From VGXO01 sp964614695 (GTDB lineage Bacteria; Planctomycetota; Phycisphaerae; Phycisphaerales; SM1A02), in the NCBI GenBank assembly GCA_964614695.1, contig CAZTMB010000055.1:1-18286 (forward strand): 18,286 bases of DNA, written 5' to 3'. The notes under the pieces were generated by a model. That model had not been told where the DNA came from, did no database searches, and saw nothing but the letters and a program-made list of their open reading frames with translations. This document shows positions 6,452 through 13,757 of the stretch, one piece after another; the stretch's first letter is position 1, and each line of letters opens with the position of its first letter. The position numbers were made by a program, and so were the translations under genes.

Positions 6452-6507
6452 TCGTCGTTTCGTGCGACGCCGCCTCTTCGGCCGCCGGCGAGGCGTCACG
6501 CGGCGGT

Positions 6508-6516
6508 TGGTAGAGT
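6508..6516 (+). promoter_or_regulatory. Extended -10 promoter (TGG-TAGAGT) of the efflux operon
   Basis: A TGn extension precedes TAGAGT, and only 8 nt separate the box from the ATG at 6525. Transcription would start at or within a base or two of the start codon, giving a leaderless mRNA. No -35 match is seen, as is common with extended -10 promoters. Confidence 0.5.
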
Positions 6517-6524
6517 CCCCGCCC

Positions 6525-8120
6525 ATGACTGCGACTTCGATGCCCGTTCCGGACGGAGTTCCACGACGTCTCGCGATCGTCGCGGCCGCGACGGCGTTGA
6601 TCGTCGCGGCAGGCGGTTGCGTCGTCGGCCCGAACTATGAGCGGCCGAATGTCGACCTTCCGGATCGCTTCGTCGAGGACGGCGACGTGCCCGACCCGAG
6701 CAACGCGATCTCCGACGAGGAACTCCTCCGCTGGTGGGAGCGCTTCGACGATCCCCTGCTCACGGCGTTCATCGCCGAGGCCGAGCAGGGCAACCTCGAT
6801 CTGAAGCAGGCGATCGCGGCGATCGAGCAGTACCGCGCGAGCTTCGGGGTCGCGAACAGCAAGCTCTACCCGAGCCTCGATGCGGACGCCGGCTACTCCT
6901 ACGTGCAGATGAACGAGGCGCTGCTCGGCGGCTCGGCGCTGCCCAGCGCCTTCAACGCGTGGTCGTACGGACTGAACCTCGCGTCGTGGGAGATCGATCT
7001 CTTCGGGAAGATCCGACGAAGCATCGAGTTCGCGCAGGGCGAGTATCAGGCGACCGTCGAGGAGTGGAGAAGCACGCTGGTCACGCTCCGCTCCGAGGTG
7101 GCGAACGCCTACCTCGCCGTCCGCGTGCTGCAGGCGCGGCGCAAGATCCTCACCGACTCGATCGACCTGCTCTCGAAGCAGCTCGACATCGTCAAGGCCC
7201 GCGTCGCCGCGAAGACCGTCACCGGCCTCGACCTCGCCGAGGCGGAGGCGTCGCTCGCGATCATCGAGTCGGAGCTTCCGCTGCTCGATGCGGAGATCGC
7301 CGCCCGAACCAACGGCCTTTCGGTCCTGCTCGGCCAGTATCCAGGCGAGGTCGCGAAACGCATGGCCGAGGCGAAGCCCGTACCGCAGCCGGAGGTCACG
7401 CTTTCGCTCGGCGTGCCGGCGCAACTGCTGCTGCGTCGCCCCGACGTGCGAGCCGCGGAGCGTCGCATGGCCGCCGAGGTCGCCCGCATCGGCGTCGCCG
7501 TCGCGGGCTTCTATCCGGAGATCTCCCTCTCCGGCAACGTCTCGATCTTCGCCACCGACTTCTCCGGGCTCTTCGACCTGTCGAATCTCACGTATCGCGT
7601 CGGCCCGATGATCAACTGGAACTTCTTCAACGCCGGCCGCACGCAGTCGCAGGTCCAGTGGCAGGAGGCGGTGGCGAAGCAGGCGGAGATCCAGTACCGC
7701 TCGACCGTGCTCGAAGCGGTCTCCGAGGTCGAGACCGCCGCAAGCAACGTCGGCTACGCGCGAAGCACGCTCGATCGGCTCGACAACGCCGTGACCGACG
7801 GGCTGCGGGGCGTGGGTCTCGCGGAGCGTCAGTACGCCGCCGGGACGATCGACCTCTCGAGGCTCATCGAGTACCAGCGGATGGTGCTCGAACTGCAGAA
7901 CTCTCAGGCGCAGGCCGAGGGCTTCTACGCCCAGAACATCGTCGAGCTCTACCGATCCCTCGGCGGCGGCTGGGAGCCCGATCCCCTGCCCAAGCCCGCC
8001 GACGAGGCGTATCCCAAGTCCGATCCCGACGGCGAGTCGCCCATCGACTCGACCTCGCCTCCTTCCTCGCCCGAGTCACCGGCCGCGACCGCCGTCGCCG
8101 CCGCGGAGCCCGCGTCGTGA
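6525..8120 (+). CDS. Outer-membrane efflux lipoprotein, NodT/OprM family, 531 aa
   Basis: The outer-membrane channel of a tripartite RND efflux pump. The signal peptide ends A-A-G-G-C (Cys32), and the mature protein opens with the family hallmark C-V-V-G-P-N-Y-E-R-P. Two OEP repeats follow (about 75-270 and 285-480). They include W-W-E-R-F-D-D-P-L-L, the N-L-D-L-K-Q-A segment, the L-L-R-R-P-D-V-R-A-A-E-R motif between them and the second-half G-P-M-I-N-W-N-F-F-N-A-G-R. The last 45 or so residues are a Pro/Ser/Asp/Ala-rich tail beyond the usual end. I start at 6525; no ribosome site precedes it, which fits the predicted leaderless start. An in-frame ATG at 6540 is an alternative. It overlaps the next gene by 4 nt. 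Confidence 0.95.
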   Translation: MTATSMPVPDGVPRRLAIVAAATALIVAAGGCVVGPNYERPNVDLPDRFVEDGDVPDPSNAISDEELLRWWERFDDPLLTAFIAEAEQGNLDLKQAIAAIEQYRASFGVANSKLYPSLDADAGYSYVQMNEALLGGSALPSAFNAWSYGLNLASWEIDLFGKIRRSIEFAQGEYQATVEEWRSTLVTLRSEVANAYLAVRVLQARRKILTDSIDLLSKQLDIVKARVAAKTVTGLDLAEAEASLAIIESELPLLDAEIAARTNGLSVLLGQYPGEVAKRMAEAKPVPQPEVTLSLGVPAQLLLRRPDVRAAERRMAAEVARIGVAVAGFYPEISLSGNVSIFATDFSGLFDLSNLTYRVGPMINWNFFNAGRTQSQVQWQEAVAKQAEIQYRSTVLEAVSEVETAASNVGYARSTLDRLDNAVTDGLRGVGLAERQYAAGTIDLSRLIEYQRMVLELQNSQAQAEGFYAQNIVELYRSLGGGWEPDPLPKPADEAYPKSDPDGESPIDSTSPPSSPESPAATAVAAAEPAS

Positions 8121-9364
8121 AGCATCTGTCCCTCGCGCTCGCCGCATCCGCGTTCGTCGCCTTCGGATGCGAGGAGAAGAAGCCGGCGCCTCGCCCGCAG
8201 CCTCCGCCGACCGTGGTCGTCTCCGCCGCCGGCACCGCGGACGTCCCGGTCTACCGCGACTATCCCGCCACGGCGATGTCGACGCAGCCGGTCGAGATCG
8301 TGCCGCGCGTCGAAGGCTGGCTGCTCGAGCAGAACTTCGTGAACGGCGACATGGTCGCCGCGAACCAGGTCCTCTACCGGATCGATCCGGCGCCCTTCCA
8401 GGCGAAGCTCGACGCCGCGAACGCGCAGCTCGCCGTCGCCAACGCCCAGCTCTTCAACGCGAAGCAGCAGTACGAGCGGAACAAGCCGCTGCTCGATTCG
8501 GATGCGGTCTCGCAGGAGAAGCTCGAGAGCCTCGAGGCGTCCTACCTCGCCGCGCAAGCGCAGGTGCAGTCGGCCCAGGCCGAGATCGAGATCGCGAAAC
8601 TGAACCTCTCCTACTGCACGATCGTGTCGCCCGTCGCCGGCCAGATCTCCGCGACGTCGAAGTACGTCGGCGACCTCGTGCGCGGCGAGCAGCAGCGGCC
8701 GCTCGTCTCCGTGCAGCCGCTCGATCCGATCTGGGTGCAGTTCATGGCGGTCTCGAGCGACCTGCCGGCGTTGCGCGACCAGTTCGGCCAGGAGTCTCCG
8801 GGCGTCGAGGTGTCGCTGCCCGATGGATCGTGGAAGCGGACCGGCAAGGTGATCTTCATCGACAACGCGGTCGTCCCGGGCAGCTCGATGATCATGGTCC
8901 GCGTCGAGGTGCCCAACCCCGATCACGCGATCCTCCCGGGCACCTACCTGAACGCGAAGTTCCGACAGTCGCTCGACGAAGGCGCGGTGATCGTTCCGAT
9001 CGACGCGGTCGTCCGGCAAGCGGCGCAGTCGGTCGTTTGGGTGGTCGACTCGCAGGACACCGCGACCATGAAGACCGTGACGCTCGGGGCCCGCTTCGGC
9101 GGCGACGTGGCGGTCGCGACGGGGCTCGCGGCGGGCGAACAGGTGGTCGTGCAGGGCCAGCCCAAGCTCCGCAACGGCGCGAAGGTCGACGTGCTCACGC
9201 CGCAGAAGTTCGCGAAGCCCGCGAGCGAGACTCCAGCCGCCAAGCCTGAGACGCCTGCCGCTTCGGGCGGTGGCGCGAAGAAGACATCCTCCGCGGAGTC
9301 GGGCGATCCGGCCACGGCCGCGACCCGCGCCGCCCGCACCCTCGAGGCGGACCCGATCTCATGA
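8117..9364 (+). CDS. RND efflux periplasmic adaptor, AcrA/MexA (HlyD) family, 415 aa
   Basis: The membrane-fusion subunit that bridges the inner-membrane pump and the outer-membrane channel. Its signal ends at Cys18 (A-F-G-C, a non-ideal lipobox), so lipidation is likely but not certain. The first lipoyl half is at about 59-91 (I-V-P-R-V-E-G-W-L to Y-R-I-D-P), the coiled-coil hairpin at 92-165 (many Ala/Gln/Glu, with Y-E-R-N-K-P-L-L), and the second lipoyl half at 166-200 (C-T-I-V-S-P-V-A-G-Q-I-S). Beta-barrel and membrane-proximal domains follow. The final 55 or so residues are Ala/Pro/Thr/Lys-rich low complexity. The start is GTG at 8117, inside the upstream stop (GTGA). The stop overlaps the pump's ATG (ATGA). 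Confidence 0.95.
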   Translation: MKHLSLALAASAFVAFGCEEKKPAPRPQPPPTVVVSAAGTADVPVYRDYPATAMSTQPVEIVPRVEGWLLEQNFVNGDMVAANQVLYRIDPAPFQAKLDAANAQLAVANAQLFNAKQQYERNKPLLDSDAVSQEKLESLEASYLAAQAQVQSAQAEIEIAKLNLSYCTIVSPVAGQISATSKYVGDLVRGEQQRPLVSVQPLDPIWVQFMAVSSDLPALRDQFGQESPGVEVSLPDGSWKRTGKVIFIDNAVVPGSSMIMVRVEVPNPDHAILPGTYLNAKFRQSLDEGAVIVPIDAVVRQAAQSVVWVVDSQDTATMKTVTLGARFGGDVAVATGLAAGEQVVVQGQPKLRNGAKVDVLTPQKFAKPASETPAAKPETPAASGGGAKKTSSAESGDPATAATRAARTLEADPIS

Positions 9365-12300
9365 TCCGCTTCTTCATCGACCGGCCGATCTTCGCGTCGG
9401 TCATTGCGCTCGTCATGATCCTGATGGGCGGTCTCGCCCTCGCGACGCTTCCGATCGCGCAGTACCCGCAGATCGTCCCGCCGACGATCCAGGTCAGTGC
9501 GAACTATCCCGGCGCCAGCGCCGCCGTCGTCTCGGAGGTCGTCACGCGGCCGCTCGAGATGCAGATCAACGGCGTCGAGGACATGATCTACATGTCCTCG
9601 AACTCGACCAACAACGGCACCAGCCAGATCACGATCACCTTCGACGTCGGCACCGACCAGGACATCGCCGCCGTCAACGTGAACAACGACACCTCCGTCG
9701 CGATCTCGCAGTTGCCGGTCGAGGTCCAGCAGCAGGGCATCTCGATCGAGAAGCAGTCGACGGACCTGCTGCTCATCGTCTCGCTCTACTCGCCGAACGG
9801 GACCTGGGACTCCTTCTTCCTCGGCAACTACGCGCAGATCAACGTCCTGCAGGCGCTGCAGCGGGTGCCGGGCGTCGGCGAGGTGACCAACTTCGGCGTG
9901 CTCGAGTACTCGATGCGGATCTGGCTCGACGTGCCCAAGATCGCGTCGATGGGCCTGACGCCGCAGCAGGTCGAGGACGCGGTCAAGCAGCAGAACCAGC
10001 AGGCCGTCGGCGGGCAGTCCGGCGCGCCGCCCACCACCTCCGAAGCGCCGCCCTACATCCTGCAGGTCAACGCGGTCGGCCGGCTCGACGAGGTCGAGCA
10101 GTTCGAGCAGATCGTGGTCGCGACGAAGGACGACGGCTCGGTGGTGCTCCTCAAGGACGTCGCCCGCGTCGAACTCGGCGCAGCGAACTACGACTCGAGC
10201 GCCCTGCAGGACGGCAAGGCCGCGGCGCTGCTCGGCATCTACCAGCTGCCCGCCGCCAACGCCTACGCGGTCGCCGAGGGAATCCGCGCGCAGATGGAGC
10301 TGCTCGCGCCCGACTTCCCGGCGGACCTCGAGTACAAGATCAGCTTCGACACCACCGAGTTCGTGACCGCGTCGATCCAGGAGCTGATCCGGACCTTTGC
10401 CGAGGCGGCGATCCTCGTGATCGTCGTGATCTTCGTCTTCCTGCAGCGGGTGCGGGCGACGCTGGTTCCCATGATCGCGATCCCCGTGTCGATCATCGCC
10501 GCCTTCGCGGTGATGCCCGTGGTGGGCTTCTCGATCAACACGCTCACGCTCCTTGGCCTCGTGCTCGCGATCGGCCTCGTCGTCGACGACGCGATCGTCG
10601 TCGTCGAGAACGTGCAGCGGCAGTTCGAGGAGGGCGAGACCTCGCCCCGCCGCGCCGCTCGCAAGGCGATGGCCGAGGTCGCGCGTCCGATCGTCGCGAC
10701 GACCCTCGTCCTTGCGGCGGTGTTCATCCCCGCCGCGATGATGCCGGGCATCACCGGGCAGCTCTACAACCAGTTCGCGGCGACGATCGCGATCTCGGTG
10801 ATCTTCTCGGGCATCAACTCGCTCACCCTGAGCCCCGCGATGGCCGCGGTGCTGCTGCGCCCGGGCGGCATGATCGAGCGAGGTCCCTTCGGCTGGTTCA
10901 ACAAGGGCTTCAACGCGCTGAGCAACGGCTACGCCAAGGTCGTCGGCGGAATCTCGCGGGTCTGGGTGGTGATGCTCCTCGTGCTCGCGGGGCTCCTCGC
11001 GACGACCGCCTACTTCGTGGTGCGCACGCCGACGGCCTTCATCCCCGAGGAGGACAACGGCTACTTCTTCACGCTCTACCAGACCCCACCGGGCGCCTCG
11101 CTCGCCCGCACCGAGGCGTTCGCGGCGGAGGTCCGCAAGATCCTCGAGGCGCAGCCCGAGGTCGCCACCGTCATCGAGATCAACGGCGTCAACTTCATCA
11201 CCAACGTCGCCGAGACGAACGCCGGCTTCATGGTGCCGGTGCTCAAGCCGTGGGATCAGCGGCAGGGCGCCACCCACACCGCGCAGGCGATCATCGATCG
11301 CGTCGCCGGCCCGCTCTTCGAGCTGACCAACGGGCTCGCCTTCAGCTTCCCGCCGCCGGCGATTCCCGGACTGGGCACCGTGGGCGGATTCCAGCTGCAG
11401 ATCAACGACCAGTCGGGGCTCGGCGTCGATGCGCTCGTCAAGGCGTCCGACGACTTCATGGCCCGCGCCCGCGAGCTGCCCGAGATCGCCCAGGTCTCGA
11501 CGACCTTCCAGGCGAACGTCCCGCAGCTCGAGCTCGAGATCGACCGCATCAAGATGCAGACCCTCGGCGTCACCGTCGGTAACGCATTCGACGTGCTGCA
11601 GCTCGTCTTCGGCAGCGCGTATGTGAACCAGTTCAACGAGTTCGGGCAGGTCTACGACGTCTACATCCAAGGCGACGCGGTCAGCCGCATGCAGCCCGAC
11701 GACCTGCTCAAGATGTACGTGCGGAACGACCGCGGCGAGATGATCCCCTTCTCCGCGTTCGCGACGGTCGGCCTGACCACGGGGCCCGACAACCTCACGC
11801 ACTACAACGTGATGAACTCGGTGACGATCAACGGATCGAGCCCGGCGGGCGTCAGTTCGGGCGAGGCGATCAAGGCCCTCGACGCCCTCTCCAAGGAGGT
11901 CCTGCCGGCGGGGCTCACCATGGAGTGGACCGGCATCGTCTACCAGCAGCTCAAGGCCGGAAACCTCGCCCCGATCGTCTTCGGGCTCGCGGTGATCATG
12001 GTCTTCCTCTTCCTCGCGGCGCAGTACGAGAGCTGGACGCTGCCGATCCTCGTCCTCGTGACGGTGCCGCTCGCAGCGCTCGGCGCGGTGCTGGCCCTCG
12101 GTCACTTCGGCAAGAGCCTCGACGTCTACGCTCAGATCGGCCTCGTCATGCTGATCGGGCTCGCCGCGAAGAACGGCATCCTCATCATCGAGTTCGCGAA
12201 GGACGCCCGCGAGACCGGCAAGACCGCGCTCGAGTCGGCGGTCACCGCGGCGCGGCTGCGGCTTCGGCCGATCCTCATGACCGCGTTCGCCTTCATCCTC

Positions 12301-12549
12301 GGCGTGGTGCCGCTCGCCGACGCCACCGGCGCCGGCGCGAACGCCCGCCAGTCGATCGGCATCACCGTGATCGGCGGGCTGGCGCTGGCGACCTTCTTCA
12401 CGCTCTTCATCGTGCCGGTCCTCTACGTCGGGCTCGACATGATCCGCGTCAAGGTCTTCAAGATCGATCCGACGAAGAAGCCCGGCGACGAGGATCCCGA
12501 TGCGGGCGAGAAGGCCGCCGACCACGATCCGGGCGTGGCGACGACGTAG
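9361..12549 (+). CDS. RND multidrug efflux pump, AcrB/MexB (HAE1) family, 1062 aa
   Basis: The proton-driven inner-membrane pump of the tripartite system; the trimer takes drugs, bile-like compounds or other amphiphiles from the periplasm and inner leaflet. The N-terminus F-F-I-D-R-P-I-F-A begins TM1. The proton-relay aspartates are Asp409 and Asp410 (G-L-V-V-D-D-A-I-V-V-V-E-N-V), matching AcrB 407/408. The relay lysine is Lys937 (G-L-A-A-K-N-G-I-L-I-I-E-F-A), matching AcrB 940. Transmembrane clusters are at about 345-500, 533-555 and 868-1035, with two large periplasmic loops between. These residues point to a working proton pump of the HAE1 type, not a heavy-metal CusA pump. A charged 30-residue tail ends the protein. 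The ATG overlaps the adaptor stop by 4 nt. No TetR- or MarR-type regulator lies beside the operon. Confidence 0.97.
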   Translation: MIRFFIDRPIFASVIALVMILMGGLALATLPIAQYPQIVPPTIQVSANYPGASAAVVSEVVTRPLEMQINGVEDMIYMSSNSTNNGTSQITITFDVGTDQDIAAVNVNNDTSVAISQLPVEVQQQGISIEKQSTDLLLIVSLYSPNGTWDSFFLGNYAQINVLQALQRVPGVGEVTNFGVLEYSMRIWLDVPKIASMGLTPQQVEDAVKQQNQQAVGGQSGAPPTTSEAPPYILQVNAVGRLDEVEQFEQIVVATKDDGSVVLLKDVARVELGAANYDSSALQDGKAAALLGIYQLPAANAYAVAEGIRAQMELLAPDFPADLEYKISFDTTEFVTASIQELIRTFAEAAILVIVVIFVFLQRVRATLVPMIAIPVSIIAAFAVMPVVGFSINTLTLLGLVLAIGLVVDDAIVVVENVQRQFEEGETSPRRAARKAMAEVARPIVATTLVLAAVFIPAAMMPGITGQLYNQFAATIAISVIFSGINSLTLSPAMAAVLLRPGGMIERGPFGWFNKGFNALSNGYAKVVGGISRVWVVMLLVLAGLLATTAYFVVRTPTAFIPEEDNGYFFTLYQTPPGASLARTEAFAAEVRKILEAQPEVATVIEINGVNFITNVAETNAGFMVPVLKPWDQRQGATHTAQAIIDRVAGPLFELTNGLAFSFPPPAIPGLGTVGGFQLQINDQSGLGVDALVKASDDFMARARELPEIAQVSTTFQANVPQLELEIDRIKMQTLGVTVGNAFDVLQLVFGSAYVNQFNEFGQVYDVYIQGDAVSRMQPDDLLKMYVRNDRGEMIPFSAFATVGLTTGPDNLTHYNVMNSVTINGSSPAGVSSGEAIKALDALSKEVLPAGLTMEWTGIVYQQLKAGNLAPIVFGLAVIMVFLFLAAQYESWTLPILVLVTVPLAALGAVLALGHFGKSLDVYAQIGLVMLIGLAAKNGILIIEFAKDARETGKTALESAVTAARLRLRPILMTAFAFILGVVPLADATGAGANARQSIGITVIGGLALATFFTLFIVPVLYVGLDMIRVKVFKIDPTKKPGDEDPDAGEKAADHDPGVATT

Positions 12550-12685
12550 TTCGATCGCGACAAGCCGGCGTTCGCCTTCGAGGTCCGACACGTACGCGAT
12601 CGCCGCGAGGGACAGGAGTCCGGAAGGTCGGCAGTCCGCGAAGTCACGTGGATTCCCGCTTCGTGCGGGCGGCTTCGTCTCCCGA

Positions 12686-12704
12686 CGGCGACGGCGCGTC
12701 GCCG
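12686..12704 (+). terminator. GC hairpin between the efflux operon and yjbQ
   Basis: CGGCGACG and CGTCGCCG pair around GCG, 137 nt after the pump gene. No T-run follows and the distance is long, so the terminator role is uncertain. Nothing else is clear in the 248-nt gap except a poor TATGTT box at 12722-12727. Confidence 0.3.
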
Positions 12705-12797
12705 CCTCGCCGGTCGACGCGTATGTTTCGCTTCGAACCGTGATCGGCCGCCTCGCGGCGGAAGGCGTTCGATCCATCAGCCGCAGTCGGGCAAGCC

Positions 12798-13217
12798 ATG
12801 AAGCACCTCACCGAGCATCTCACGTTCAACATCCCCTCGCGGCGGGCCTTCGTGAACATCACCCGCGAGGTCGAGGATGCGGTCCGCCGCAGCGGCGTGC
12901 AGGAAGGCCTCTGCCTCGTCAACGCGATGCACATCTCCGCGAGCGTCTTCATCAACGACGACGAGCGCGGCTTGCACCATGACTACGAGGTCTGGCTCGA
13001 GAAGCTCGCCCCGCACGCCCCGACGAGCCAGTACCGCCACAACGACACCGGCGAGGACAACGCCGACGCCCACCTCAAGAGGCAGATCATGGGACGCGAG
13101 GTCGTGGTCGCGATCACGAAGGGGCGTCTCGACTTCGGGCCGTGGGAGCAGATCTTCTATGGGGAGTTCGACGGCCGCCGCGCCAAGCGAGTCCTCGTCA
13201 AGGTGATCGGCGAGTAG
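12798..13217 (+). CDS. yjbQ: YjbQ/UPF0047 family protein, 139 aa
   Basis: A member of the small, widespread UPF0047 family, often annotated as a secondary thiamine-phosphate synthase because some members have weak activity of that kind; the physiological role is unsettled. The sequence follows the family closely. G-L-C-L-V-N-A-M-H-I-S-A-S-V-F-I-N-D-D occurs at 37-55, where most members have H-T-T-A. Then come Y-R-H-N near 79, the active-site-like D-N-A-D-A-H-L at 87-93, G-R-E-V-V-V at 99-104 and the closing G-R-L-D-F-G-P-W-E-Q-I-F-Y-G-E-F-D-G. The length is normal. The start is the ATG at 12798 with no clear ribosome site. It stands alone between hairpins. Confidence 0.93.
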   Translation: MKHLTEHLTFNIPSRRAFVNITREVEDAVRRSGVQEGLCLVNAMHISASVFINDDERGLHHDYEVWLEKLAPHAPTSQYRHNDTGEDNADAHLKRQIMGREVVVAITKGRLDFGPWEQIFYGEFDGRRAKRVLVKVIGE

Positions 13218-13261
13218 GCAGACGCTTCTCGTCGATTGGGGCGAGGAGTTCGTCGGGCCTC

Positions 13262-13280
13262 GCCCGAGCCGATCTCGGGC
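13262..13280 (+). terminator. Probable terminator hairpin after yjbQ
   Basis: GCCCGAG and CTCGGGC pair perfectly around CCGAT, 45 nt after the yjbQ stop. There is no T-run, as with most hairpins here. Confidence 0.4.
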
Positions 13281-13655
13281 AGCACTCCGCGGGTGCGGCA
13301 ATGAAGACTCCGCGTTCGACCCAGAAGTCTTCGGCGCCGATCGCCCAGGCCGAACTGGCGATCGTCTCGATGGGCCGACTTCGTGGGCGACCTGCGGGGC
13401 ATCGAAGCCCGTCCATGCCCATCGAACTTCGTTCTCGACGTGGCGCCATGCCCTCTACCCCCAAGCGGGTCGGTTGGGTCGCGATCCGCCGCGGGAGCCC
13501 AGTCGAGTCGGAACATCCGGCGGTAGACGCCCGGATTGATCGCCGCGAACGTTCGGGAGCTCGCTCGACGGTCGCAGTGCGAGGGCTGCTTCAGCCTCGG
13601 CTCGCGGTCGGATTCGAGCACGGACTTCAGGATTCTCGGCTCGGATCGGCCTCGA
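13281..13655. other. Gene-poor part of the 540-nt gap before the large repeat protein
   Basis: I find no supported gene here. A minus-strand frame ending at 13198 (ATG at 13449) has fairly G/C-rich third positions but no recognisable homology or export signal. The only other signal is the perfect palindrome CGAACGTTCG at 13546-13555, which could be a protein-binding site. Confidence 0.3.
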
Positions 13656-13661
13656 TACAGT
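13656..13661 (+). promoter_or_regulatory. Likely -10 box (TACAGT) for the large repeat protein
   Basis: TACAGT lies about 96 nt before the ATG at 13758. TTCTCG, 17 nt upstream, is a poor -35. It shares the TAnAnT form with the SYLF and efflux candidates. Confidence 0.35.
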
Positions 13662-13757
13662 CATCTGGCCAGGACCGCACGACGGTCGGAACTCGAGTCG
13701 AGTCCATTCCTCATCGCCGGCGTCGCAGCATCGAACCGGCGATTCTCGGAGCGCTCC

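Noticed and set aside
8944..12777. 1277-codon open frame on the minus strand opposite the RND pump gene
   Set aside because: It is the shadow of a GC-rich coding frame. Its translation is dominated by Asp, Arg, His and Glu with no domain, while the plus strand encodes an intact pump.
13198..13449. Minus-strand frame of up to about 84 codons downstream of yjbQ
   Set aside because: Third positions are fairly G/C-rich and a GGGGG stretch lies upstream, but I see no homology, and it runs 20 nt into the 3' end of yjbQ. It cannot be told from chance in this base composition.
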